A program made the position numbers and the translations under genes. 64,000 bases of DNA from positions 37,882,001 to 37,946,000 of the forward strand of contig OZ231127.1 in assembly GCA_965153355.1 (NCBI GenBank), read 5' to 3'. Below, piece after piece: positions 12,475-25,019 of the stretch; the stretch's first letter is position 1; the number at the start of each line of letters is the position of its first letter. This DNA is from Flaccisagitta enflata (lineage: Eukaryota > Chaetognatha > Sagittoidea > Aphragmophora). Under the pieces are notes generated by a model, which was given only the letters and a program-made list of their open reading frames with translations, had not been told where the DNA came from and did not search any database.

Positions 12475-12625
12475 TTGCTAAGCGACCGTATAAGAGGGCG
12501 AGTCCGTCTGTCCAAAGATCCATACGGCCCCTTTCAAGCCACATTACAGCCCCTACCCATCCACATACTGCTCCTACCCACCCACATACTGCCCCTGCCC
12601 ACCACAAGCGTCTACTAATTTGCCT
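12475..12625 (-). mobile_element. HINE-like degraded segment
   Basis: 'gcgaccgtataagagggcgagtccgtctgtcc' resembles a decayed 3' end. Tandem 'cccctgcccaccacat'-type units (about 12548-12605) resemble the 5' half. No termini are preserved. Confidence 0.35.
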
Positions 12626-13082
12626 TTTTATTTTAGTTCGGAAACGTGACTTTCTACATTCCTCTGTCGATTGGTTCATCGCTCAGTCCGTCGGTTCGTT
12701 CATCGGTTTGTAACATTGTTGAAATATGGCCCTCTTCTTTTTTATGGTATTTTATGGCCATTCTAGGTGTATCATGTGTGTGCATTTCTTCAAGTACTGT
12801 TTCTGCCCAACCGCCCGCAACTGTTCCACGACTCATCATCAACCCGTCCCTTAGTCTGTCGGTGGGTTCGCCAGACGGAGACTTAATCCTCAAAGTTTTA
12901 TTTGTTGCACACGCAAGATTCTGGCAGAGAGTGCGGCCTTGTTCAAATTACTTTTTCCAGGTTAAGAAAAAAACATAAAACAAAACTTTCCCAGGACGAA
13001 ATTGAAATATGAAAGAAAAGAAAACAGGTTAGAAAATAAAAGAATATTAAAAGTCACTGAGGCGCGCAATTTTACATCAATT

Positions 13083-13542
<460 letters not shown>

Positions 13543-13647
13543 TTATTTCCAAAATATTGCGTTGTCATTTGGCGCAGAACGGAATTAATCGAATGTCATT
13601 TAAATGGCGGGAAAAAAGCGCGCAACAAAATTTAACTCAAGAAAAGA

Positions 13648-13679
<32 letters not shown>

Positions 13680-13902
13680 CCACAAGAGAATGATAATGAC
13701 TTTTAGGTTGTACAGGACCGGTTTCCCAAATAGCGCATTTATTCCACGTTGCAAGCTGGTATTAACACTCAACCTCGTTTCAAACCATTTTTGGAACTTT
13801 TAAAAGCCGCGGGTTTATGGCGCATTTGGGCAAATTACGATCCGAAAGCCAGGCTCTAAACGTGCTCAACTCCACTCAGCCGCGAAAAGCGGCGCAGGAT
13901 TT

Positions 13903-14105
13903 TTTAGTCACGTGCGCGAGTCTCTATAGATATTCCACAATCCTCTATAACGGTCGGCCGTTCTGTAGCACGCTTTTTTTCCGCATTCACGGGCTGTTTT
14001 TGCACCATTGCCCCTGCCCTTATGCTTTATTGACCATTTCTTTTACTGCCTTTGCCCACACGCTCGCAATTTGGGTAGCTGAATATTCAGCCTTGTTACT
14101 TTGAT
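13903..14105 (-). mobile_element. HINE copy, degraded
   Basis: It begins 'tttagtcacgtgcgcgagtctctat' (hairpin side). It then shows 'ttttgcaccattgcccctgccc', 'gcctttgcccacacgctcgca' and 'gggtagctgaatattcagccttgtt', matching the family in order. The GTCC array is almost lost. Confidence 0.55.
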
Positions 14106-14164
14106 GCATCGTCATACAGTTGAACCCCGCAATAACGGATGTCAAGGGACTCAACTGTTATAGA

Positions 14165-14612
14165 CGGCTTGATGCTGGAATTATAGCCTCGAGTCTGGAA
14201 TTATGGCTTCGAGGCTGGAATTGGGGCTTTGAGGTTTGGATTTGAGCCTTGAGGCTGGGATTTGGGCTTCAAGGCTGGGATTTGAGCCTTGAGGCTGGGA
14301 TTTAAGCCACGAGGCTGGAATTTGGGCCTCAAGATTAGAATTTGGATCTCTGGGGTGGAACATGAGCCTCACAGCTAGAATTTAGGCCTCAGGACTAGAT
14401 TTTGGGCCTCTGGGCTTGAATTTGGGCCTCAAGGCTAGAATTTGGGCCTCAAGGTTGGAATTTGGATCTCTGGGGTGGAATATGGGCCTCAAAGCCAGAA
14501 TTTGGGCCGCGAAGCTGGGGGGGGGGGTACGAAGAAGAAGGAGAAGAAGGAGGAGAAATTTCTCCTGTGTGAAAGCATAGGTCATCGGCCCCTTTGGGGC
14601 CGCTGCCCAAAA
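14165..14612. mobile_element. Family B right half with minisatellite
   Basis: About 17 units of the 20-bp 'ggctgggatttgagccttga' type (14165-14515) are followed by a poly-G run. Next come 'gagaaatttctcc', 'gcataggtcatcggcccc', and the terminal GC palindrome with 'gccgctgcccaaaa'. A left end was not found. Confidence 0.6.
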
Positions 14613-14616
14613 GGAA

Positions 14617-15290
14617 AAGAAGAAGAAGAAGAAGAAGAAGAAGAAGAAGAAGAAGAAGAAGAAGAAGAAGAAGAAGAAGAAGAAGAAGAAGAAGAAGAAG
14701 AAGAAGAAGAAGAAGAAGAAGAAAAAGAAGAAAAAGAAGAAGAAGAAGAAGAAGAAGAAGAAGAAGAAGAAGAAGAAGAAGAAGAAGAAGAAGAAGAAGA
14801 AGAAGAAGAAGAAGAAGAAGAAGAAGAAGAAGAAGAAGAAGAAGATGAAAAAGAAGAAAAAGAAGATGAAGAAGAAAAAGAAAAAGAAAAAGAAGAAGAA
14901 GAAGAAGAAGAAGAAGAAGAAGAAGAAGAAGAAGAAGAAGAAGAAGAAGAAGAAGAAGAAGAAGAAGAAGAAGAAGAAAAAGAAGAAAAAGAAGAAAAAG
15001 AAGAAAAGAAGAAGAAGAAGAAGAAGAAGAAGAAGAAGAAGAAGAAGAAGAAGAAGAAGAAGAAGAAGAAGAAGAAGAAGAAGATGAAAAAGAAGAAAAA
15101 GAAGAAGAAGAAGAAAAAGAAAAAGAAAAAGAAAAAGAAGAAGGAGAAGAAGAAGAAGAAGAAGAAGAAGAAGAAGAAAAAGAAGAAAAAGAAGAAAAAG
15201 AAGAAAAAGAAGAAGAAGAAGAAGAAGAAGAAGAAGAAGAAAAAAAAGAAGAAAAAGAAGAAAAAGAAGAAGAAGAAGAAGCAGAATGAT
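14617..15290. repeat. (GAA)n tract, about 670 bp
   Basis: Homopurine GAA/AAG units with AAAAAG and GATG variants form one of the longest arrays in the window. It directly abuts the family B terminus at 14612. The 280-330-codon poly-E, poly-K, poly-R, poly-L and poly-F frames are repeat translations. Confidence 0.97.
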
Positions 15291-15299
15291 GATAAAGAA

Positions 15300-16510
15300 G
15301 AGGAAACAGATATGGAGGAGAGAGAGAAGGAAGAGGAAGACGAAGAATGAGTAAAGTACAATAGTTGAACCCCGCAATAACGGATGCTAAAGGTCCAACT
15401 AACCGTTACCATGCCACATACCCAGATCATTCCCATATCAAATTGGGGTGTAGCCGCTTACTGTTGTTGTCTGTCTTGACTCCTGCGCTATTCATCGTGT
15501 ATTATTTTAATCGCAACTTACTATGCCGAGTTAAGAGAAAAAAATAAATGAAATTCAAAATTCATATGTGTTTATATATTGGCAGAATTTCATTACTCTT
15601 GAATCCGTTTTAGCAGGGTGTAAATGTATGATGAATTTGATGATATAGATGAATGAAAACAAGAAAATCAAGAAGAAGAACTAGAAATAGATCAAGAAGA
15701 TGAAGAGAAAGTGGAACAGGAGAAGATATACGAGGGGCTGGGAATCGTGGTTGGGATTATGCATATTTCCGTCTCCCCGCGCAAAATAAAACATGAGTGA
15801 AAATGAATGAAATTCCGAGGAAAACGAAAATTTTGGAGCGAAGATATGTAAATGAAGGCGTGATGATGGCAGTGACGGTGGGGCCCGCCGTTGGTGACTC
15901 GGTCTAGAGTGACAGTATCAAATTTGAAAGTGTGTGACCCCTAAAAGGGGTAAAGCTACACATACAAGATTGGTCGCCGTTTAAGTAGTAGCTAAAATTT
16001 TCTTTCAAATGCAACCAATCTGGGTTCAGTGGCTCAATTTCTCTAGGAGCAGCAGCACCCTCCTAAAGTTCATTCATTTTCCATCCGCCATTTTTACGCC
16101 CCCAAGGTTACGAAGTAAGGTTTTTTTGGTGGATCTTGGACCTGTCTGGAACAAACCTCGAACACATTATCGAGTTGATCCACCGCTCTACCACTACGCT
16201 GCGATGGTGGTAATGTTATGAGATAGATGGCGGTGGAGTTTGTCAAGCAGAGAAGATGTAAGCGGATTTGCTGATTGGTGGCCATGTTAAACATTTTATC
16301 GAAGTAAAAACGGAAAAAAAAAGAAAAATGTAGAAGCCGTCGTGAGAGATAAATAAGAGGAAAAACTGTAAAAAAAAGTTGACAAGAAAATAGAGATAAA
16401 AATCGACGGAAGAGAGAAAAACAGAAAGGAATCAAAAAGAAAAAGAGAAAGTAAAAGAAAAAAAAAATGAGGGAGGAGTAAAGTCACGAAAAAGAAGAAT
16501 ACAACAACAT
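15300..16510. other. Unassigned stretch
   Basis: It holds the pogo-type end at 15361 and purine-rich sequence. I see no gene, tRNA or further element ends. Confidence 0.4.
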
Positions 16511-16512
16511 CA

Positions 16513-17590
16513 TATCTAAATAACAAGTCATCCAAGGATCGCACATGGTCAGCGGTACACCATGCCCTGCTTGGAGTGATTAGCTGAAGAATTGGAGTGA
16601 GAACAGGGCAGCAGCCCCAAAGGACCGATGTCCTGTAGGACACAGAGTGAATTTCCAGACGTCGTGAGAGGGCATATTTGAGGCCTTGGTGGCAACTTTC
16701 CATGTTATTCAATAGGAATTTTGGATTTTTTCAATTTCTTGTCAATTTACCATGTTATTCAATGGGAATTTTACATTTTTCTCAATTTTCATTATTTTCA
16801 TTCAATAAATCATGTAATTTTTCTTTTAGTATGGTCTCCAAGGGCCAAGGACCTATGCCACACAGAGGCCCTTCCTTCATGTCCATACTTACCCTAGCTT
16901 TCAGCCTTGAGACCAAATCCCAGCCTTGAGGCTCAATCCTAGCCTCAAAAACCCAAATCCAAGCCTCAAGGCCCAAATCGAAGCCTTGAGGCCCAAATCC
17001 CAGCCTCGAGGCCCAAATCCTAACCTCGAGGCCCAAATCGCAGCCTTGTTGCCCAAGTCTCAGCCTCCTGAGGCCCAAATCCCAGCCTCAAGGCCCAAAT
17101 ACCAGCCTCAAGGCCCAAATAGCCCTCGTGGCCCAAATCCCAGCCTCAAGGCCCATATCTCAGCCTCACCGCCTCAAATCTCAGCCTCACAACAAATCTC
17201 AGCCTGCCACCCAAATCTCAGCCTCGCGCCTGTAATCCCAGCCTCGTCCCAAACTCCCAGCCTCCTGCCCAAATCCCAGCCCTTGCTCCAAATCCTGCCT
17301 CAAGGCCCAATCCCAGCCTCAAGGCCCAAATCACAACCTCAAGGCCCAAATCCCAGCCTTGAGGCTCAATTCCCAATCTTGAGGCTCAAATCCCAGTCTT
17401 GAGGCTCAAATCTCAGCCATGAGGTTCAAATCCCCGCCTCTAAGCTCAAATCCAGCCTCCAGGCTCAAATAAAAACAGCATAGGTCATCAGCTCCTTCGG
17501 AGCCGCTGCCCCTCCAACCACCTCACACCCACATGAACTCACATAGGGGCATCGGGTACCGCTGACCATCTAACGCTTTTGCGACTATTT
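16513..17590. mobile_element. Family B element, left copy of a head-to-head pair
   Basis: The left TIR carries 'catggtcagcggtacac' and 'gggcagcagccccaaagg..cgatgtcctgtag'. An array of about 25 units 'aaatcccagcctcaaggccc' runs 16915-17470. The right TIR is the inverted version ('cataggtcatcagctccttc', 'ccgctgcccc', 'gggtaccgctgaccatctaa'). The interior near 16690-16800 has two copies of 'tgttattcaatgggaatttt'. It is non-coding, and the proline/serine repeat frame is from the array. Confidence 0.7.
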
Positions 17591-17694
17591 GTTAATTTTC
17601 TATGTTATTCAATGGGAAGTTTGTATTTTGTCAATTTCCCATACACCGTCTTCGGATCGGACTGTGAAATGCAAAACCTTTATAGCTCCTAAAC

Positions 17695-18335
17695 TACTAG
17701 GAAAATAGTCGCAAAAGCGTTAGATGGTCAGCGGTACCCGTTGCCCCTATGTGAGTGCGACCCCGAAGGGGCCGATGACCTATGCTGATCTTATTTGAGC
17801 CCCAAGGCTGGAATCAGAGCCTGAAGGCTGGGATTAGGGCCTGGAGGCTGGGATTAGGGCCTGGAGGTTGGGATTTGAGCCTGGAGGCTGGGATTTGAGC
17901 CTGGAGGCTGGGATTTGAGCTTCAATGCTGGGATTTGTGATTTGAGGCTGATTTGAGCTTGAGGTTGGAATTTGCCTCCAAGACAAAGACGGAGCCTTGA
18001 GACTAGGATCAGCCTTAAGACTAGGATTTGGGCCTCGAGATTGGAATTTGAGCCTTGTGGTTGGGACGTGAGCCCCATGGCTGGGATTTGAGCCGCTTGG
18101 CTGGGACGTGAGCCTTGTGGCTGGGATTTGAGCCTCATAGGTTTGAGCCCCGAGGCTGACTTGGGCCTTGAGGCTGATTTTAGTCGGCGAGGCTGGGATT
18201 TGAGCTCCCCTTGGGCCCGAGGCTAGGGCTTGGGCCCTGAGGCCTGATAGGGGGGCTGAGGAGTAGGAGAAGAAGAAGGAAGAGGAGAATTTCCAGCGGT
18301 AAAGACACTGCCCCGGGCCGCTGCCCAAAATCATG
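17695..18335. mobile_element. Family B element, right copy of a head-to-head pair
   Basis: The left TIR 'agtcgcaaaagcgttagatg..cagcggtacccgttgcccc' leads into 'ccccgaaggggccgatgacc'. About 20 units of 'ggctgggatttgagcctgga' (17800-18250) follow, then the right palindrome 'gggccgctgcccaaaa'. Its left TIR is an inverted copy of 17534-17587 across a spacer of about 110 bp, so the two elements form one large palindrome. Confidence 0.7.
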
Positions 18336-18766
18336 AAATTTTCAGGTGAATATTGGTAATATGTGACGGTTTTTGTAAGTGTCAAAGCTTCCCAGATCAT
18401 AGTATAGAGAAGGTGAGGAAGAAAATATTGAAAGAAAACCCATTTTTGATTAAGATCAATTTTCCCCCATCTCTTTAGAAAGGAGTTGTCTTTATTTGCT
18501 TGAAATTGCTTTGCATTTCAACAAAAACTCAAGGATTTATTTTCAATGACTGATGTTAACTTATGTGTTACCTAGTTGCTGCATATTCTGAGAAAAAAAC
18601 AGCACCTTCTAAAAGAAAACAGGTAAAAAAAAACATTTTGCTTAAAAAATGGATGTTCTTTCAATGTTTTATTTTCCCCTCACCTTTTCTATATTGTAAT
18701 CTGAGCTTTGACATGCAAAAACCGTCACATGTTACCAATATTCACTAAAAATTTCATAATTTTTCC
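18330..18766. repeat. Inverted repeat, arms about 60 bp
   Basis: 'atgaaattttcaggtgaata' to 'gtgacggtttttg..caaagctt' (18330-18392) is inverted at 18703-18766. The spacer of about 310 bp is AT-rich and non-coding. The left arm immediately follows the family B terminus. Confidence 0.7.
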
Positions 18767-18984
18767 AGTAATAGAGGAGCAAACATAAATATTTTTAAGA
18801 TTTACAGTCCCATCCAAAGACGGTAATATTCAATGGGAATTAGGCTTGAGAAGCTTTGGGTGGGGATAATTGACGGACGGGACAGGGATGGACTTGGACT
18901 TTGATCTGATGGACGGATCTGGACGGACGGAGGGATGGACGACTAATGACTTGGAGGATTGACGTGACTGATCTGACGGACGAC

Positions 18985-19045
18985 GGACACGGAAATTCAC
19001 CCCTGTGTCCTTCAGGACATCGGCCCTTTGGGGCCGCTGCCCAAA
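18985..19045 (+). mobile_element. Family B terminus, solo
   Basis: 'cccctgtgtccttcaggaca' followed by 'tcggccctttggggccgctg' and 'cccaaaaa' is the right end of family B. It is preceded by irregular GACGGA units (18858-18975). No partner end was found. Confidence 0.5.
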
Positions 19046-19712
19046 AAGGTAGAATTATAGGAAAAAAAAAGTTAAGGAAGGAGAAAATGATAAAGAAGAA
19101 TTGAAAGGGAAAAAAAGAAGAAAAGTTTTAGCTCACTATAAGCTCCCTAGCTATTTTGGTGTTTATGAGTATTTTTTTCATCACTGCTCTTGCCCAAATA
19201 GTTTATTTCGGGATCCTGCGGGCAGAGAGTCCAAATTATGTCTGTTGCTATGTCACACTGGTGTCACACTATTTGTGATTTAGCTGTATGTTGATATCTT
19301 ATTTCTTGCAGACTCGGACGTCCGTATAGTTGCCTGAATTCCCCATTAATTCCAAGCCTGAAAATGGCTAGAGTTGGGCATAGTTGGGCATCAGTCTAAC
19401 AAATTTTGGACATAGTAATGAATTTCTGTCTGCGGATTCCCAAATGCAGCCATCAACTTGGGTAGCCCTGTATCCGGCCAGACCGGCCATGTTCTAAAGG
19501 GTATTGAGATATAAGAATGGATATAAAAATTTGGTTCTTGTGGCTATTTCTTTATATATAACATGTAATTTTTTTGGTCCCTTGTCATCCGTCATTGCGG
19601 GGTTCAACTGTTTATTAATGATCGTGAAGATCAAAACAAGCTCAAGAAGTTGTTGAGCTTGTTTCTTAGGTCATGAAAGGTCAATCAATTTGATTAGGGG
19701 CGTTGCATGGAG

Positions 19713-20114
<402 letters not shown>

Positions 20115-20204
20115 ATTGAGCGAGAGAAACGGAGACAGATAGAAAAAGAAAGACAGACAGAAAAAAATGATGGTATAAACAGCAATATGGATGGACGGAT
20201 GGAC

Positions 20205-20270
20205 AGTGGTATGTACAAATGGACGGACACACAAAGTCTCTTTAAGAGTCGCTTGTCCGCGACTAAAAAA
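20205..20270 (+). mobile_element. HINE 3' end
   Basis: 'ggacggacacacaaagtctc' and 'ttaagagtcgcttgtccgcgactaaaa' match the subfamily with a GTCGC..GCGAC hairpin whose loop contains TTGTCC. The 5' part is not recognisable. Confidence 0.5.
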
Positions 20271-20779
20271 CAGAGCGGCTAAATCGGACAGACATGCGTA
20301 GACGGACCAACCCACTGACACAGACACTGAACGCGACTATCGGGCATGCTCTCCGGGAAAGTTGAGTTTTGAAAAGGGAATAACATGTCAAGCCATCTTT
20401 ATTGCCTGGCAAGATAAAATATGGTTGTAAGAGTTTTGATATTGAGTTGAAACTTGAAAGTTAAAACTTGGCAGGAAGCAAAAAGAAAATAAAAATAGAA
20501 AAAAAAAGAAGAGAGAACAAATTAAGAAAAGTTAAGACATGATGACGCGATGACGCATAATTGGCTCATCATCACCTTTCAATTCTTACAAGTCATGGCT
20601 TAGTCTCTCTCCTCCCGCAATTTGTCAGTCATTCGTTCCGTCTATCTAAATGGTTGTTACCTCATGCAGCACTGTCTCCCTCGTAGCTGCTAGCTCTGTG
20701 CATGTGCACCCGATATGTCAGATGGTCCTTCTGTCAGTTGGTCTATCCATCCATCATTCGTCTGTCCGTATCTGGCTTT

Positions 20780-20786
<7 letters not shown>

Positions 20787-20869
<83 letters not shown>

Positions 20870-20893
20870 TCTCTCTCTCTCTCTCTCTCTCTC
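20787..20893. repeat. (TG)n then (TC)n
   Basis: About 41 TG units (20787-20868) switch directly to TC units (20869-20893). Confidence 0.95.
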
Positions 20894-21261
20894 ACCCTTC
20901 CTCTCTTTGTGTCTCTCTTTCTTTCCGTCACGCGTAAAGGCCTCATGAATCCCCATAGAAGATGCCTACAGTTTTCGCTGTTAACAAGCTAATCCTCGTT
21001 TCGTGGAATGGTTATGCGCCTCTTTAATATTTCTCCATATTCTCTCTCTTCCGCTTTTCAGTTTTCTAGAGCACAACCACAACCTGAGTCTGACAATGAC
21101 GCTGGTGACAAATGAGAGTTTCAATAATTGCCTTTTTTTTTGCCTCTTTAGCTTCTTTGTGAATTGCGTTAAGCAATTTACTACAGCCCCACAAATTTTT
21201 TTTTCTTTCCACTCTCTGTGAAAATAGGGTTTTGCTTTTTGCTGTCTTTCCTTTGTTTTTC

Positions 21262-21415
21262 TCTTGTCTTTCCCTATTTGAATATGGGTAATGTTTTTCA
21301 GTTCTTCCCTTATCTTTCCCTATATGAATATTGGTAATGTTTTCCAGGTTTTTCCCCTGTCTTTCCCTCTTTAGATATGGCTTATGTTTTGTTATAATTC
21401 CTCTATCCTTTGTTT
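21262..21415 (+). repeat. Minisatellite, unit about 47 bp, three copies
   Basis: Units start 'tgtctttccctatttgaata' and end 'tttcagttcttccc', diverging progressively in the third copy. Confidence 0.7.
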
Positions 21416-21874
21416 TCACTTTTCTTTTACTATTCAAAACTAAAAACTTAGTATTTCCACTTAAGTTTTAACATGTTACCAATTACACCTGCAATTCACA
21501 TGCTTGGCAACAGCCACTGGTTTGCTTCTTTTGCTCACTCTTATTATTTTTTTTCTTTGCCATAAGGCTTCCTTTTCGTAACTTTAAACACCTCGCATTC
21601 AACTTGCTTTGACAAACATCTCAAATCATCCACCCACAATGAATACAAAACCAGTCAGAACCAGTCGGAAATGGTCAGCAGTACGCTATACGCTGTATGC
21701 GTGCCCGGCGTAACAACAATAATGAAAATTTGGTCGAATAATACTCAATGGTATTCATTTTTGATACAATTGAATACCATACCATTCAGACAGCTTATTT
21801 TTCCATACAGTTTCTTTTCCCAAACCCTAGCCTTCTTTACCAAAGCCAGACGATTTTCTGATAAATAGAAGCTT

Positions 21875-22082
21875 ATAATCGCGTGCAGGCGAAGGGACAA
21901 TGATGTCCAAGCCATATTGGTCTTTGGGCACTGATATAAAAAAGTGATGAGGGGTCACAATATTGTTGCGGACAGGTGGGCAGAGGCGTTTTTCCACTTA
22001 TTGACTTGATGACCCCGGTCCAACGGACGGACCAACGGACGGACAAATCCTCTTATAGAGTTGCGTGTCCGCAACTAAAAAC
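21875..22082 (+). mobile_element. HINE copy, subfamily 2
   Basis: 'ggggtcacaatattgttgcggacaggtgggcag' carries the 5' subterminal GTTGCGGACA. The 3' end is AGTTGCGTGTCCGCAACT, a hairpin, then AAAAA. TGTCCGCAAC in the hairpin is the exact reverse complement of the 5' motif. Between them lies 'ccaacggacggaccaacgg'. Confidence 0.7.
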
Positions 22083-22340
22083 TGTTAGCCAACACTCCAC
22101 AAGCCTGTGGAAACAATATAACGCACCCCTCTACCAATGGTTCAATTTACCAACATAGCGAGTTATAGAACCTGTCGGGCTTGCTTTTATTGGACACGGG
22201 TGTTCTAGGGAAATTGCCAAAAAAACATAATGCAGAATCGAACATCGGAAGTAACGCCTTTGAGGCAAAAAGGTTTGTTGCAAAACCAACCAACATTTAC
22301 GGTCCAGTTTTTCGCTGACTCTGGAAATTTTTTTCGTCCG

Positions 22341-22343
<3 letters not shown>

Positions 22344-22434
<91 letters not shown>
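22344..22434. repeat. (TC)n microsatellite
   Basis: About 45 units, uninterrupted. Confidence 0.95.
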
Positions 22435-22437
<3 letters not shown>

Positions 22438-22811
22438 ATTGATTCTTTCTTGATACCATCGGGATATATTGCCATACGCCTTACGGCGTGCCTCCTCTCT
22501 CCATGTGCGCCAAAGCACGTCTTAAAAAGGTCATTTCCGTCCGTCTGTACGTTTGATTGTCCGTTCATTCATTGGTCATCAGTACGTCCGTCTGTCCGTC
22601 CATTCATTCGTCCATCTTTCCGGCCGTCCTTCCGTCGACAGACTAACAAATGACAATGTAAGCAGAAGGTATTATTGAAGGTTCGAGATAGTGCTCTACT
22701 TGTAAAAAAAAAAATAATAATAACGACGGCTAATTGCTGTCTATATTGGCTTTCTACCTTATTTCTTTGCCGCGCTTTCGGCTTTCATTCCCACCAGACT
22801 GAGCGGAAAGA

Positions 22812-23040
22812 AAACAAGGCCTTATACACGGCTGACCCAGTCGCGTGCGGGTGGGCAGGGGCCATAATTGAGGTCAATGGAGCATTTGGGCAGGAGCAGT
22901 AAGGCCAAAAACCCCATTAACGCCGAAAAAGTAAAGTGTGACGGACAGACGGACCAAAGGACGGACGGACGGACGGACGGACGGACGGACGGACCGACCG
23001 ACAAAGCGGGGTGTAGAGTCGCGTAGCACGCGACAAAAAA
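22812..23040 (+). mobile_element. HINE copy, full length
   Basis: The 5' end reads AAAACAAGGCCTTATACACGG, followed by CAGTCGCGTGCGGGTGGGCAG. Next are 'ccataattgaggtca', 'gggcaggagcag', 'aaagtaaagtgtgac' and about ten GGAC units. The 3' end is 'aaagcggggtgtagag' plus the hairpin GTCGCGTAGCACGCGAC and an A-run. It matches 58385-58580 closely in reverse. Confidence 0.85.
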
Positions 23041-23437
23041 ATCTTCCATAATTGCATGGATTCCCATGTGCAGAAAACGTCGTCTACCGAGAATGGCTAA
23101 GACGATGATAGGGAACGTGATGAAAACATCGCGAGAATAATGATTACCACACCGGAGAAGAGGACAATGGGACAATGGGAAACAAGTTGATGACTGTGAA
23201 TCATGGATTAATGAGAGCGACTATCCAAGTAAGGTATCTGGTGAAAGGAATCGTTTCATGATCAACATGACGACAACGAAGAAAGCGACGACGGCGACGA
23301 AGCAGTTCATGCGACAAAATAACTCTTAAAACTCTCAAAAGCAAATCACAAAACGCTCTCGTAGATATGTAAATCTACACATCATACAAATCCTCACCAC
23401 ACTGTAATGCATTCGGGCACGCTTCCCTACCAACATA

Positions 23438-23767
23438 CCGTATTTCCTCTAATTAGCGCCCGGGGCGCTTACAAAATTGAGAAATGACATTGCCATTTCT
23501 ATCTTTTAATTAGCGCCCTTTTCAAAGTGTCTTAAAAAGAATATAACCAAGTAAAACAGTAAATATTAGATAAACACAAATAAAGAATGTATTTTTATCA
23601 AAGAGATCTGTAAATAAAGAAAAAAAAACAAATGAAAAAGGATAAAAACCTAACAAAAACCTCATATCTTGAAAAGTTAAGTATACAGGAGGCATATCTA
23701 AAAAAAAAATTCTTAAAAGAGGGGGGGGCGCTAATTAAAGGAGGGGCGCTAATTAGAGGAAATACGG
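23438..23767. mobile_element. MITE with CCGTATTTCCTCTAATTAGC ends
   Basis: The termini are inverted over about 27 bp (left CCGTATTTCCTCTAATTAGC, right GCTAATTAGAGGAAATACGG). TA dinucleotides flank at 23436-23437 and 23768-23769. Each end repeats the 'aattagcgccc' block once more inside. It is 330 bp, AT-rich and non-coding. The TA target and short length fit a Tc1/mariner-type MITE. Confidence 0.8.
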
Positions 23768-24613
23768 TATCACTACGCCGTACAAAAACTCACCTCTATT
23801 TGCTATGCTAGTCGAGATGCCTGACCATAACTTACCACAACTTTCCACAACTCGCTGTGATCATTGAGCAATTTACAGAGACCATTGAAAACCCATTGGC
23901 CAAAGAATAGAGAAAAAGGTTGAGGTTCTAAGGCAACAAAATGGAGAGTGGAAATCTAGTCTCCAAACCTTAAGATCAAAATGGAACCGGAATGAGGCAA
24001 GGAATTTAGGCTCGACTATTTTCCGCCCCGCTGAGGCTAAATGTGTACTCATGAAATAGAGAAAGAGGAGGCGGGTCAGTCTCATGTTTTCTCACAATTT
24101 CTAAAAGATCATAATCATGTCCAGGAACATGATCTTTTTGATCGGTTCTGTTTCTTCTTTTTTGCCAATTTTCTCACCATTTTCTCACCATGTTTTAGAT
24201 TGACTAAGGCAAAAAGCATGTAAACGAAAATAAGCAAATGAAAAAAAAACGATGATAAAAATTACGAGGCAAATTTTATCAATTAGGTGAAGCGACACTT
24301 TGGTGTTTTCATTTGCGTGATGGTTATCCAGGATGAAAGCTGAAATTGCGCAATGCCATAAAAACAGAGCCGTAAACACCAGCTCAAAGTGAAAAGAGGC
24401 ACTATGAGGAGGATGGTCGGCCAATCGGGCAAAGGAACCCTCTGGCATTTATAACTATAAGGTAAGAGGAAGGATCCAAAAACGAGAATTGAAAACCACG
24501 TCCAAACGTTTTAGAGTCTCCTGCCATAAAGTGCATGGGGCCATAGGATTTATTCTCCTGTATTGGTTGCTGGCCTAGTTTTCATATGCTAGAGAGAAAG
24601 ACAGACAGATACA

Positions 24614-24813
<200 letters not shown>

Positions 24814-25019
24814 GACAAGAGAGGCAGAAAGTTCATAGAAGCAGAGAGGCAGAAACAAAGACCGATAGAGACAGACAGCCAGACAGTTACAGTTAGAGAG
24901 AGAAAGCAAGATTGAGAAAGCCAGACATAGATAAAGAGAGGGACAGATCAAGGTAGGAAGACAGACAGACCGAAAGAAAGATTAAAAGACACAGACAGAA
25001 GGCCAGACAAAAAAATCAA

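Larger units (their letters stand above)
14117..19610. mobile_element. Segment between pogo/Tigger-type inverted ends
   Basis: The left end CAGTTGAACCCCGCAATAAC after TA (14115-14116) matches the reverse complement of 19574-19610 over about 36 bp with few mismatches. A third end of the same type, in direct orientation and lacking the first base, lies at 15361. CAGTTGAACC-type ends are typical of pogo/Tigger elements. No transposase frame is seen. The right flank is TTTA, not an immediate TA, so the two ends could belong to different copies. Confidence 0.45.

Noticed and set aside
14382-15436. Open frames of 280-330 codons on both strands
   Set aside because: They are translations of the (GAA)n tract in several frames (poly-E/K/R and poly-L/F/S) with no non-repeat domain.
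17400-17450. tRNA-like 'ggttcaaatcccc' box
   Set aside because: It is a variant unit of the 20-bp family B minisatellite; no cloverleaf can be formed around it.
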